A DNA stretch of 64,000 nt from a bacterium (GCA_029977615.1 JAPOKO010000002.1:49920-113919), one strand, 5' to 3'; counted from the stretch's first letter, positions 9,039-16,787 are shown. Numbers and translations: made by a program. Notes: generated by a model not told the origin, from the sequence alone.

Positions 9039-10205
9039 ATGTCGCGGCTGAGTGGGTTGAAATCCGCCTTCACCACAGCCAAGTGGGTGCTGTTCGCGGC
9101 GGTCCTGTATTTTTTTGTTCTCCCGCTCATACCTGGCTTTCGAAAAGCGGTTTCAGATCTCACGCAAATTAAGCCGTCATTACTCGTGCTCGGTCTAGGC
9201 CTCGAGTTCGCCGCATTGTTTAGTTATTCCTTGTTGACCAAAGCAGCTCTCGCCGAACATGGCAACGAAATCTCCGTGCTCCGATTGTTTCGTATTCAAT
9301 TGAGCACAAAAGCGGTAGGCAACGTTTTGCCTGGTGGCAGCGCTGCAAGTACTGCGCTTGGATATCGCATGCTCACTCTGTCGGGAGTGGCAGGACCCGA
9401 TGCCGGCTTCGCACTGGCAACTGCTGGTCTTGGTTCGGCAGTCATGCTCAATGTGATTTTGTGGTTTGGCCTCATCGTGTCGGCGGGTCGCGGAGTAAAT
9501 GCTGCGTATGGAACTGCAGCAATTATTGGAATTATTTTGATGCTGATCGCTGCTGCATTGATTTTCGGACTCATCGATGGGCAGGGAAGAGCAGAACGAT
9601 TTATTCGATTTTGTGCACGCAAACTTCGATTGGACGAAGACCATGCGGCCGAAGTACTGGAGCATTTAGGTAATCGACTTCAAGGCTTGGCATCTGAACC
9701 AAAGCTATTGACGCGCGTGTTGGTGTGGGCGCTCGTGAATTGGTTGCTTGACATGCTTGCGCTGTGGGTGTTTATTCGTGCATTCGGCGGCGATGTTGCT
9801 CCGGACGCGTTGATCGTGTCGTTCGGGCTCGCGAACATTTTGTCGGTCGTGCCAATCACTCCTGGCGGACTTGGCATTGTGGAAGGTATCTACATTCCAA
9901 CTCTTGTTGGTTTCGGTCTTACTCGAAACGTTGCAACGGTTGGAGTGTTGTCGTACCGAATTGCTCAGTATTGGCTACCGATTGTTGTTGGTGGATTCAC
10001 TTACCTTTCGTTGCGGGTGGGGCCATTCGCCATTGAAAGAAAAGAGAAACTGCGGTCGCTTCGAAGAGTCACCAAACTTGCAACCGAACACCCAACAACC
10101 AAGTACGAATTTCTTGAGCAGTACGCACCACGCGACCGTACGGGACAGTTTCCATTACCTGAAACAAAGAACAAGTTTTTACTTGATGATGAGGATGAGG
10201 AGTAG
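9039..10205 (+). CDS. YbhN/UPF0104-type integral membrane protein (LPG synthase TM domain-like)
   Basis: 388-aa polytopic protein with about eight hydrophobic helices. Hallmarks of the lysylphosphatidylglycerol-synthase membrane-domain family are present: KAVGNVLPGGSAASTALGYRM in the first half, and SVVPITPGGLGIVEG followed by RIAQYWLPIVVGG in the second. The soluble aminoacyltransferase domain is absent; the C-terminus is a ~60-residue hydrophilic tail ending in an acidic stretch (DDEDEE). Such stand-alone domains have been proposed as flippases or polyprenol-lipid carriers, but function is unproven here. TACGAT (9026-9031) ends 7 nt before the ATG. It is divergent from the acyl-CoA dehydrogenase, with both promoters in about 70 bp. 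Confidence 0.8.
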   Translation: MSRLSGLKSAFTTAKWVLFAAVLYFFVLPLIPGFRKAVSDLTQIKPSLLVLGLGLEFAALFSYSLLTKAALAEHGNEISVLRLFRIQLSTKAVGNVLPGGSAASTALGYRMLTLSGVAGPDAGFALATAGLGSAVMLNVILWFGLIVSAGRGVNAAYGTAAIIGIILMLIAAALIFGLIDGQGRAERFIRFCARKLRLDEDHAAEVLEHLGNRLQGLASEPKLLTRVLVWALVNWLLDMLALWVFIRAFGGDVAPDALIVSFGLANILSVVPITPGGLGIVEGIYIPTLVGFGLTRNVATVGVLSYRIAQYWLPIVVGGFTYLSLRVGPFAIERKEKLRSLRRVTKLATEHPTTKYEFLEQYAPRDRTGQFPLPETKNKFLLDDEDEE

Positions 10206-10214
10206 TTTGTTGTT

Positions 10215-10730
10215 ATGACCGTTCATGAGCGTCCATTTGGAAGAGCACTAGAAGACTTCACGGTTGGTGATGTGTATCGCCACTGGCCAGGAAAAACAAT
10301 TACCGAAGCCGATGATCATTTGTTTTGCATGATCACGATGAATCATCATCCTCTGCACACCAATGACTGGTTTGCATCGCAAAGCGTTCAAGGGCGAAAC
10401 GTTGTTGTTGGCAATTTGGTGTATTCATTGGTTTTGGGGATGAGCGTTCCTGATGTGAGTGGAGCTGCAATTGCCAATCTTGAAGTGGAAACGCTGCAAC
10501 ACAAGTTCCCAACTTTCCACGGAGACACGATCCACGCAGAAACGCGAGTTCTTGATGTTCAGGAGTCGAAGTCAAAGAATGACCGCGGAGTGGTGACAGT
10601 AGAAACAAAAGGTTTCAATCAAGATGGAAAAGAGGTGTGTTATTTCCGCAGGCGAGTAATGGTGTGGAAGCGTGAATTCATGCCCAAGCGCGCACGTCCG
10701 TACGACGGTCAAGACGTCTGGACGAGCTAA
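10215..10730 (+). CDS. MaoC-like hydratase (hotdog fold)
   Basis: 171-aa single hotdog domain of the MaoC dehydratase family, expected to hydrate an enoyl-CoA or dehydrate a hydroxyacyl-CoA. The segment KTITEADDHLFCMITMNHHPLH carries the family's catalytic Asp/His (R-x-D-x-N/H-P-x-H-type) signature, and VVGNLVYSLVLGMSV and the FPTFHGDTIHAETRV strand match mesaconyl/methylmalyl-CoA hydratase relatives. TAGTTT (10203-10208) ends 6 nt before ATG 10215 and overlaps the upstream stop codon. Together with the CitE-like lyase 4 kb upstream this suggests a C4-C5 branched dicarboxyl-CoA or branched-chain degradation route; the pairing is inference. Confidence 0.82.
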   Translation: MTVHERPFGRALEDFTVGDVYRHWPGKTITEADDHLFCMITMNHHPLHTNDWFASQSVQGRNVVVGNLVYSLVLGMSVPDVSGAAIANLEVETLQHKFPTFHGDTIHAETRVLDVQESKSKNDRGVVTVETKGFNQDGKEVCYFRRRVMVWKREFMPKRARPYDGQDVWTS

Positions 10731-10762
10731 GCAACATTGTTAACCCACTGCTGCAGTGGGGA

Positions 10763-11584
10763 TTGCCACAATTGCGAGATTTCCCGTGGCGCGCCACGAG
10801 GAATCGGTGGCACGTGTTGGTGAGCGAAGTGATGTCGCAACAAACTCAAATTGATCGGGTTGTTCCGAAGTTTCAACTTTTCATAAACACGTTTCCTTCG
10901 CCGCGCGAATGCGCAGATGCCCCTCTGGCTGAATTGTTGGCCATCTGGCAAGGCCTTGGATATCCGCGACGATGTCGCAATTTGCATGAAGCGGCAAAGG
11001 TGATGGTGCGCGATCACGATTCGCAAGTGCCTGCAGATTTAGAGCAACTGCTTGCAATGCCTGGAATTGGCGAATACACCGCACGCGCTGTTTTGGCATT
11101 TGCAGAACATGTAGACATTGGAGTTGTTGACACCAATGTCACTCGGGTGTTTGCACGCGTAATGAATAGGCCGCTGGGCAAACGCGAAACTCAGACAATT
11201 GCAGACTCAATTGTTCCGATTGGTTTGTCGTGGGAGTGGAATCAGGTGCTCATGGATTTCGGGGCAACTTGTTGCTCGGCCCGTTCTCCACAATGCAAGC
11301 GATGCCCAATAATTGAATCGTGCAGTTGGCAGATGCATGGTGGTGACGATCCTGGTCCAGCATCGGCAGGAACGAGTAAGCCTCAGGCGCGTTTCGAAGG
11401 TTCAAATCGACAGGCGCGGGGCAGGCTCATGAAAACACTGGTGTCAGGTGGGGTGTTACGAACTAAAGCCGACCACGCCATGGGTTTAACCAAACAACCG
11501 GAGCGTGCAGAAAAGATTATTGAATCGCTCCTTGCCGACAAGTTGGTCGTTGAATCAAATGGCGTTTTGCACTTGCCGTTATAA
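10763..11584 (+). CDS. mutY: A/G-specific adenine glycosylase, short form without NUDIX domain
   Basis: Base-excision repair enzyme removing A mispaired with 8-oxoG. Present: RDFPWRATRNRWHVLVSEVMSQQTQIDRV, the helix-hairpin-helix AMPGIGEYTARAVLAFA followed by the catalytic Asp in VVDTNVTRV, and the [4Fe-4S] cysteines in CCSARSPQCKRCPIIESC. After about residue 200 the protein carries a short basic linker and a winged-helix-like tail rather than the NUDIX-like 8-oxoG recognition domain of classical MutY. The 5' end is uncertain: TTG 10763 is the only usual start in frame, yet the frame stays open upstream and reads NPLLQWGLPQLRDFPWR, resembling the conserved W-x-x-x-x-R-D-L-P-W-R helix, so translation may begin slightly earlier at a rare codon. 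Confidence 0.85.
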   Translation: MPQLRDFPWRATRNRWHVLVSEVMSQQTQIDRVVPKFQLFINTFPSPRECADAPLAELLAIWQGLGYPRRCRNLHEAAKVMVRDHDSQVPADLEQLLAMPGIGEYTARAVLAFAEHVDIGVVDTNVTRVFARVMNRPLGKRETQTIADSIVPIGLSWEWNQVLMDFGATCCSARSPQCKRCPIIESCSWQMHGGDDPGPASAGTSKPQARFEGSNRQARGRLMKTLVSGGVLRTKADHAMGLTKQPERAEKIIESLLADKLVVESNGVLHLPL

Positions 11585-12475
11585 AGCGTTGCTCGTAATC
11601 CAATTAACGATCAGTTTGTTTACCTTTGTAGGTTGCTCCAGTTGCATGAAGTGGCCGGCGCCTTCAACGATTTCAACCCGTGCGTTTGACGGGGCGCGTG
11701 TTTCGGCGTCGCGTGCAACCTCGACTCCTATGCAGCCATCTTTTTCTCCATGGAGATAGAGAAGTGGTTGCGGCGGATTCTCTCCCTGCACGAGTGATTG
11801 CGCTTCGCCGAGCGCAGGGTCTCTAAATCCTGCGCCAAGGGTTGCGCGATAGTAGCCAAGTGCCGCCGCAAGATGTTCGGGAGTGGCAATGGTGGCTTTT
11901 GCATTCTCAATGTCTTCGATTGCTGAAAAACCAGGCGACCATTGATCCCACAACATGTCAATAAATGCAAGGTTGTTTGCGCCGACGACAAAATCGGAAA
12001 GACCGTGTTGGAAAAAGAACATGTACCAACTGCGTTGCACTTGATTGAGATTTGAAATGAAAGCGTTACCCATTGCACCCCAGGGTGGAACAGACATTCC
12101 AACAACTGTTTTCCATCGTGAAGGTTCAAGAATTGCAGCGCCATAGACCGCAGGTGCCCCCCAGTCGTGTCCAATGATGACCGAATCCGCAGTACCACCA
12201 AGTTTTTCGTGCAACGCGTTCGCGTCAGTTGCTAGTGCTGCAGTTTGATACGCCCCGTTTTCTGGAATTGAAGTTGGTGCATAACCACGCATGAATGGCG
12301 CGACTGCGCGGTAACCAGCAGATGCAAGTTCGGGAAGCAAGTGTCGCCATGTATGTGCAGAGTCGGGAAAGCCGTGCAGACATAACGCAAGAGGTCCAGT
12401 TCCACATTCGAAATAGGTGAAAGACAAGTTGTTTGCAGAAACTTCATGCATAGCAATGTTGTGCTGAGCGGTCAT
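11579..12475 (-). CDS. Alpha/beta hydrolase, epoxide-hydrolase-like
   Basis: 298-aa alpha/beta-fold hydrolase. The HGFPDSAHTWRHL oxyanion motif, nucleophile elbow VIIGHDWGAPAV (Asp at the nucleophile position, as in epoxide hydrolases and haloalkane dehalogenases), and C-terminal VEGAGHFMQLEQP (catalytic His) are present. The cap region is the stretch around PPWGAMGNAFISNLNQ to the FRDPAL region. Upstream codons are in frame, but ATG 12475 is chosen because TATGGT ends 6 nt before it and a longer form would run into the divergent gene's start. The 3' end overlaps mutY by 6 bp. Substrate unknown. Confidence 0.78.
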   Translation of the reverse strand: MTAQHNIAMHEVSANNLSFTYFECGTGPLALCLHGFPDSAHTWRHLLPELASAGYRAVAPFMRGYAPTSIPENGAYQTAALATDANALHEKLGGTADSVIIGHDWGAPAVYGAAILEPSRWKTVVGMSVPPWGAMGNAFISNLNQVQRSWYMFFFQHGLSDFVVGANNLAFIDMLWDQWSPGFSAIEDIENAKATIATPEHLAAALGYYRATLGAGFRDPALGEAQSLVQGENPPQPLLYLHGEKDGCIGVEVARDAETRAPSNARVEIVEGAGHFMQLEQPTKVNKLIVNWITSNAL

Positions 12476-12506
12476 GCCCAAACCATAGTTGGGTAACATT
12501 GAAGCG
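12476..12506. promoter_or_regulatory. Compact divergent leaderless promoter pair
   Basis: Only 31 bp separate two divergent start codons. On the minus strand TATGGT (12482-12487) ends 6 nt before ATG 12475; on the plus strand TAACAT (12494-12499) ends 7 nt before ATG 12507. The two hexamers are 6 bp apart, so the predicted -35 zones lie inside the opposite genes and simultaneous polymerase occupancy looks impossible, implying mutual exclusion. No Shine-Dalgarno sequence is visible for either gene. Confidence 0.6.
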
Positions 12507-13010
12507 ATGGAAGCCAACTTTGACAGCACCAAGTTTCGACAGGTGCTTAGTCATCTGCCAACTGGAGTTGTTGTCGTTACTGGCATTGATGCAACTGGCG
12601 CACCATCGGGAATCACTATTGGCAGTTTTGTTTCAGTTTCACTAGACCCACCGTTAGTTGGTTTTTTCCCGGGCAATGCCTCGCGCAGTTGGTCACACAT
12701 CGCAGAGGGACATGGCTTTTGCGCCAACGTATTGACGAGTGAGCAGGAAGAACTGTGTTGGCGATTTGCGCGTGAACCAGAAGGTGGTATGTCTGCTCGG
12801 TTTGATGGCCTTAATTGGACAAAGTCACCGAGCGGAATGCCGGTACTCCAAGGTGCGCTCGCAGTTATTGACTGCAGTATTGAGTCGGTAACACCTGCAG
12901 GAGATCACCATTTCGTGTTGGGACGAGTACAACACCTTGCTGCTAACGAAACAGTTGGTGAAGCCATGGTGTTTTATCGCGGCAAGGTAACTGGTGTTAC
13001 TCCTGCCTAA
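12507..13010 (+). CDS. Flavin reductase-like FMN-binding protein
   Basis: 167-aa split-barrel flavin reductase (HpaC/DIM6-NTAB type), which supplies reduced FMN to a partner oxygenase. Typical features: FRQVLSHLPTGVVVVTG at the N-terminus, GITIGSFVSVSLDPPLVGFF (FMN phosphate loop), and ANVLTSEQEELCWRFA, followed by HHFVLGRVQHL. A TTG 18 nt upstream is in frame, but ATG 12507 is preferred from the TAACAT hexamer 7 nt before it. The stop overlaps the next gene's ATG (TAATG), and the run flavin reductase, MauE-like protein, ferredoxin looks like a small redox operon without an obvious oxygenase in the window. Confidence 0.85.
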   Translation: MEANFDSTKFRQVLSHLPTGVVVVTGIDATGAPSGITIGSFVSVSLDPPLVGFFPGNASRSWSHIAEGHGFCANVLTSEQEELCWRFAREPEGGMSARFDGLNWTKSPSGMPVLQGALAVIDCSIESVTPAGDHHFVLGRVQHLAANETVGEAMVFYRGKVTGVTPA

Positions 13011-13402
13011 TGACTGAACAAATTTTTTCGCTGAATTGGTGGATGTCGGCGACTGTTGGAGTGATTTTTATCTTCGCTGGTGTGCAGAAATTCATTGCAC
13101 GTGAGTTATGGCCAGCACAAGCGAAGCGACTCGGGGCACCTGCATTTGCCATTCCAACCGTTCCCTATATAGAAGTAGCACTTGGCTCGTTGCTGATTGC
13201 CGGATTGGTAGCCGACGCCGTACTTATCGCCTCAATAGTGGCACTATCAAGTTTCACAGTTCTTCTAACTCTTCGATTGGCTGCTGGGGATAGACCACCG
13301 TGTGCGTGTTTGAGCTTTCGTTCAACAAAGCCAATTGGATGGACAAATATTTTGCGAAATTTGTTGATGCTCGCTCTCTTGGTTTCCGCGCTCATTCGTT
13401 AG
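13010..13402 (+). CDS. MauE/DoxX-like small membrane protein
   Basis: 130-aa protein with four predicted transmembrane helices (about residues 12-30, 48-66, 70-90 and 112-129). The cysteine pair in RPPCACLSFRSTKPIGWTNILRN corresponds to the C-x-C(F)-G region of MauE-type proteins, which are linked to disulfide or redox maturation at the membrane, and the first helix resembles the DoxX family (GVIFIFAGVQKFI). The start lies in a TAATG junction with the flavin reductase. The ferredoxin gene begins 9 bp after its stop, and that gene's putative -10 overlaps this stop codon. Specific function unknown. Confidence 0.7.
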   Translation: MTEQIFSLNWWMSATVGVIFIFAGVQKFIARELWPAQAKRLGAPAFAIPTVPYIEVALGSLLIAGLVADAVLIASIVALSSFTVLLTLRLAAGDRPPCACLSFRSTKPIGWTNILRNLLMLALLVSALIR

Positions 13403-13411
13403 CGTGCAATC

Positions 13412-13666
13412 GTGCGTGTGTGGATAGACCAAGACTTGTGTACAGGCGACGGCTTGTGTGTGGACCACTGTCCCGATGTATTTGTGCAATTAGAGGACGG
13501 AATCGCTTATGTAGCGCAAGGTGGCGTGACGCTCAATGATCCGGGAAGTTCGGGAAGTCTCGCAATTGTTGAAGAAAAAAATCAAATCGATGTTGTAAAG
13601 GCTGCAGAAGTATGCCCGGGCGAATGCATTTTCATCGAGATGGATGTACCACTGATTTCTCAGTAG
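13412..13666 (+). CDS. Small single-cluster ferredoxin
   Basis: 84-aa electron-transfer protein. Cysteines at 10, 16 and 20 (C-x5-C-x3-C) plus Cys68 and Cys72 in VCPGECI give the arrangement of actinobacterial ferredoxins of the P450-partner type; because the first loop has C-x5-C with Gly at the position of the missing second cysteine (CTGDGLC), a [3Fe-4S] or modified cluster is likely. An unusually acidic middle loop (residues 27-60) is present. GTG 13412 is chosen: TAGCGT (13400-13405) ends 6 nt before it and overlaps the upstream stop. No cytochrome P450 is encoded in the window; the partner is unknown. Confidence 0.85.
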   Translation: MRVWIDQDLCTGDGLCVDHCPDVFVQLEDGIAYVAQGGVTLNDPGSSGSLAIVEEKNQIDVVKAAEVCPGECIFIEMDVPLISQ

Positions 13667-13679
13667 GTAGTGTGGTCCT

Positions 13680-15074
13680 ATGAAGTGGCGCCTTTCGGTT
13701 CATGGCGCAGTAGTCGTAATGGCAATCAGCGTTTCCTCTTTGGCTGTTGCGCAGCCTCGTGCAAATGATTCAGTAACGCTTGATCAATTGAATGCGATAC
13801 AAGTCTTAACTGAAAGAACTGCTGGTTTCAAACAGTCTCTGTTTACGGGGGGAGTGAATAGACCAGTTCCAGTAATGAGTGTGGCAAAGGTTGTCACTGT
13901 TCGCGAAGCGTGGGATTCAGGTGCGTGGGCGTGGAGCGCGTCAAAAAGAAGAAGTTTCATCAACGACCGAGCGGATGTTTCTGTGTTGGCGTTGGTGCTT
14001 GCTGCAAGTGCGCAGCAACGTGGAGACAAAGACCCAGCTGATTGGTTGCCGAGTACAAGCATGAATACTTGCGTCTACTTAAGTAACTGGGTGGCGCTAA
14101 AAACGAAATGGGGACTCGCAATGGACGTACGTGAGTTCACTGCAGTGAAATCCGTGTTCATTCGTCAATGTAGAACACCAGCATCGAGTCCAAGCGTTCC
14201 TTCACCAACTGCGAGCATTAACTCAACGACAACGACAGCAAAACCGGTAACAGTGGGAAGTGCGCTTGCGCTCTTGCAAACAATCCGAGTTGAAAATGAG
14301 TACCAAGTTGGTTACGACCGCACGCTGTTTGAACATTGGCGTGATATTGACGGCGACGGATGCGACTCGCGCGACCAAGTGTTGAAGCGCGACAGTATTT
14401 CGCTGCCCCAAGTAGATCCAGTGAATTGCAATGTGATTGCGGGGGACTGGGTTTCGCCATATGACGGAGCGAAGTGGAGCAATCCGTCAGATATTGATAT
14501 CGATCATGTTGTTGCTCTAAAGGAAGCGTGGGATTCGGGTGCGTGGGCATGGAGCGCTGCACAACGAAAGGCGTATGCAAACGACACATCAGATAACCGA
14601 ACTTTGTTGGCGGTGACCGACTCGGTAAATCAATCAAAGAGTGACAAAGACCCCTCAAATTGGTTGCCACCATTGCAGTCGTACACATGTACATATTTGG
14701 GTAACTGGATCGCGGTGAAAGTTCGCTGGGGCCTGTCTATGGATTCGAGCGAGTTCGGGCGTATCAAAAATTTGTTGCAATCAACGTGTATCTCGTTGAA
14801 CATCGCACCAATTCCAAACCTGCCAAATATTTTGGGTGGAACGACGGTGGTCACGAATCCTGCCTCGTCAATCACGAATTCAACGGCGACACCAACTACC
14901 GCGTCATCAGGCACGGCAGCACAAATAAATCCGGGTTCATATTGCTCACCCGAAGGCGCAATTGGCTATTACACATTGAGTGGAAGTACGTCACCGACCA
15001 CCTATGTGTGCTCGAAAACTGATGCTTCGGGTGTGCCGTATTCAGGTGGAAGGGCCCGCTGGCGAAGGGCGTAG
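13680..15074 (+). CDS. Secreted HNH-type (DUF1524-like) nuclease with a degenerate duplicated copy
   Basis: 464 aa with a signal peptide (MKWRLSVHGAVVVMAISVSSLAVAQ, cleavage likely after the Ala-Gln region). Two homologous ~110-residue modules follow. The C-terminal module (about 230-390) has DIDIDHVVALKEAWDSGAW, the D-H-V-V core of GmrSD/DUF1524-like HNH nucleases, then NQSKSDKDPSNWLPP with the Asn and Lys of that fold. The N-terminal module (about 70-165) repeats the same order (VREAWDSGAWAWSASKRRSF ... KDPADWLP ... WVALKTKWGL) but reads SVAKVVTVREAW where DHVV should be, so its catalytic site is lost. Thr/Ser-rich linkers separate them. TAGTGT ends 6 nt before ATG 13680. Probably an extracellular nuclease with a pseudo-nuclease domain. 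Confidence 0.75.
   Translation: MKWRLSVHGAVVVMAISVSSLAVAQPRANDSVTLDQLNAIQVLTERTAGFKQSLFTGGVNRPVPVMSVAKVVTVREAWDSGAWAWSASKRRSFINDRADVSVLALVLAASAQQRGDKDPADWLPSTSMNTCVYLSNWVALKTKWGLAMDVREFTAVKSVFIRQCRTPASSPSVPSPTASINSTTTTAKPVTVGSALALLQTIRVENEYQVGYDRTLFEHWRDIDGDGCDSRDQVLKRDSISLPQVDPVNCNVIAGDWVSPYDGAKWSNPSDIDIDHVVALKEAWDSGAWAWSAAQRKAYANDTSDNRTLLAVTDSVNQSKSDKDPSNWLPPLQSYTCTYLGNWIAVKVRWGLSMDSSEFGRIKNLLQSTCISLNIAPIPNLPNILGGTTVVTNPASSITNSTATPTTASSGTAAQINPGSYCSPEGAIGYYTLSGSTSPTTYVCSKTDASGVPYSGGRARWRRA
13905..13940 (+). repeat. First copy of intragenic duplication in the HNH gene
   Basis: This 36-bp stretch, encoding EAWDSGAWAWSA, matches positions 14523-14558 with only three differences. The rest of the two modules is much more diverged at DNA level, so this island looks either strongly constrained or recently homogenised by gene conversion. 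Confidence 0.8.
14523..14558 (+). repeat. Second copy of intragenic duplication in the HNH gene
   Basis: Partner of 13905-13940 (33 of 36 bases identical by eye), located just after the DHVV nuclease core of the intact module. It shows that the two modules arose by tandem duplication within the gene. Confidence 0.8.
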
Positions 15075-15115
15075 CCATCGGAAATGGCGAGAATGCCCGT
15101 TAGCATGGCGGGACT

Positions 15116-15202
15116 ATGTCGAAGAAGACCAAGAAGAAAAAAGCCAAGATGCGTCGCTCGAAGGCCAACCACGGTAAGCGTCCAAACATGGGGCGTGGCT
15201 GA
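15116..15202 (+). CDS. Ribosomal protein bL37
   Basis: A 28-residue, very basic peptide: a lysine-rich start (MSKKTKKKKAKMRR) followed by SKANHGKRPN, the signature of the actinobacterial large-subunit protein bL37 seen in mycobacterial and streptomycete ribosomes, where the protein is about 24 aa. Here four extra residues (MGRG) end the chain. The gene is too short for most gene finders and sits alone between the HNH gene and a VOC-domain gene. TAGCAT (15101-15106) lies 9 nt before the ATG. The match to SKANHGKRPN is distinctive, so confidence is good despite the size. Confidence 0.85.
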   Translation: MSKKTKKKKAKMRRSKANHGKRPNMGRG

Positions 15203-15216
15203 GCAATAGCGCTGGC

Positions 15217-15852
15217 GTGCCTGAAATGAATTCGGCACGAATAAGTGAATTGGTCATCGGTGGTTCCCGCGCCAACTGGGTGCAGGTAGGAATCAACTTT
15301 TCTCAAGACGGTGTATTTGCTATTGGTGAATTGTCGTTGCGTATCGACGAAGCACTTCCATCTGGATTGCACTCTTGGTCGATGAGCAATGTCGATTCTA
15401 CGATTTCAACAATTGACGGAATTCCTACAACTGAAGTTTCAGTGAAGCCTCGACCTGCAGAAAATGAATCACAAGAGTTCGTTTTGAAGCCGCTTGGCGT
15501 AGATCATGTTGTCGTAAATACTCCCGACTTAGAGCGCACCTCGCGCGCATTGCATGAAGCAACCGGCGCAGAGCTTAAACGTGTTCGTGATGCAGGCAAT
15601 GGAATGCGCCAGGGTTTCCACAGACTTGGCGATGTAATCGTTGAAATCGTTACTGCACCATCGATGCCGGCAGGTAGTGCATCGTTGTGGGGTTTTGTCT
15701 TGAACGTTGCAGATGTGTATGAAGTTGCTGCTTACCTGGGCCCTGATGTTCTCAGCCCACCAAAGCCGGCGGTGCAAATAAATAGATCGATCGCAACATT
15801 CCGTGGTGCAGTAGGGCTTGGTGTTCCCGTTGCGCTAATGAGCGATAGTTAA
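15217..15852 (+). CDS. Glyoxalase/VOC-domain protein
   Basis: 211-aa protein with a paired beta-alpha-beta-beta-beta fold. The second half is clear: GVDHVVVNTPDLERTSRALHEATGAELKRVRDAGNGMRQGFHRLGDVIVEIVTAP carries the first-strand His and the Glu of a metal-binding VOC module (H-V-V-V ... E-I-V). The first half (ISELVIGGSRANWVQVGINF ... GEL.LRI) looks like a diverged partner module. No enzyme can be named. GTG 15217 is the given start; ATG 15226 is an alternative, and neither has a convincing -10 at leaderless distance, so read-through from bL37 is likely. Its stop overlaps the convergent nuclease gene by 4 bp. Confidence 0.7.
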   Translation: MPEMNSARISELVIGGSRANWVQVGINFSQDGVFAIGELSLRIDEALPSGLHSWSMSNVDSTISTIDGIPTTEVSVKPRPAENESQEFVLKPLGVDHVVVNTPDLERTSRALHEATGAELKRVRDAGNGMRQGFHRLGDVIVEIVTAPSMPAGSASLWGFVLNVADVYEVAAYLGPDVLSPPKPAVQINRSIATFRGAVGLGVPVALMSDS

Positions 15853-16787
15853 AAGTCGTCAGTTGCGTCGGGGTCGTCGCGGCGCGCAATGAATTTTGTT
15901 CCTTCGGCGCACGAGTCGAGCAGTGGACACCAGGAACAAAATAACCCACTACGGATTACCGGTTCGCGGCCATCGCGTTGCAACTCAACCATTTTGCGAA
16001 CGCCATCAACAGTTTTGCGAACAGCTGCTTGCAGCACGCCTTCGGTTACGTCTTCGACGTCGGCGCGTGCAGTAACAAGCGAGTAACTGGCTAAACGCCG
16101 TGGCGCGGCACCGGTGCGCATGGCTTCAACCAATGCGTAGAAACGCAGTTCTTCTCGGTGATTGGGCTGAACGCGTCCGGACTTTAGATCGATAATGACT
16201 TTGGAACCAACGGCACCAAGCGTGAGGTCCGCTCGTGTGCTGAGGTTGATGCGTTGATCAAACATTTCGTATCGCGCAGAGCTTTCAAGCACAGGTCGCC
16301 AAGCTGCTTTAAGCGGTGGAAAGCACTCATCAAACTTGGTGTACAAATCAATTGCAGAACTTCTCAGTTGTGCGCGGTCTCCTGCAGGCAAGTTGTCAAT
16401 GAATGGTCCGGCGCTTTGGCGTTCGTCGTCGGCAAGTTGTGCGAGTGCTTCATCGACAACATCGGCAGGAACAATGACTCCCCGCCAATTGAAGCCGAGC
16501 TCAACGGCCTTGTGCAGCACGGTTCCTTTCACATTGCCAAGAGTCCATTCGAAACCCGTAAGCCCGGCGAGGTGATTGGCTTCGCAACCATGCACTGTGG
16601 TGAGTTTGTGTTTGCTGACCCACAGAGCATTTTCAGGAGTGAGTCGTGGCGCAATGTCGGCGAGACCGTCATGTAGTTGTACGCGGATTCCCTCGATGAC
16701 TTCACGGGGAATGGGCACCCAGTCGGGTTCTTTGCCTAATGCTTCAAGAACGGCCTGTTGCATGGCATTGAGTTCGGTTTCAGACAT
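15849..16787 (-). CDS. PD-(D/E)XK (RecB/Cas4-like) nuclease with Fe-S cysteines
   Basis: About 312 aa. The nuclease core is RADLTLGAVGSKVIIDLKSG (Asp, then D-x-K), followed by the QxxxY-like EELRFYALVEAM helix. A C-terminal cysteine cluster CSWCPLLDSC, with one more Cys likely from the N-terminal region (VHGCEANHLAG), matches the [4Fe-4S] nuclease arrangement of AddB/Cas4-type proteins. No helicase or CRISPR genes lie nearby, so it is a stand-alone member. Start ATG 16787 (MSETEL) is chosen over ATG 16817 because CAGAGT ends 7 nt before it, a C-for-T variant of the leaderless hexamer; the longer form remains possible. Role in DNA repair is inference. Confidence 0.75.
   Translation of the reverse strand: MSETELNAMQQAVLEALGKEPDWVPIPREVIEGIRVQLHDGLADIAPRLTPENALWVSKHKLTTVHGCEANHLAGLTGFEWTLGNVKGTVLHKAVELGFNWRGVIVPADVVDEALAQLADDERQSAGPFIDNLPAGDRAQLRSSAIDLYTKFDECFPPLKAAWRPVLESSARYEMFDQRINLSTRADLTLGAVGSKVIIDLKSGRVQPNHREELRFYALVEAMRTGAAPRRLASYSLVTARADVEDVTEGVLQAAVRKTVDGVRKMVELQRDGREPVIRSGLFCSWCPLLDSCAEGTKFIARRDDPDATDDF

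Noticed and set aside
15849..16787. Cas4 or CRISPR system
   Set aside because: The nuclease has Cas4-like cysteines, but no cas genes or repeat array occur anywhere in the window.
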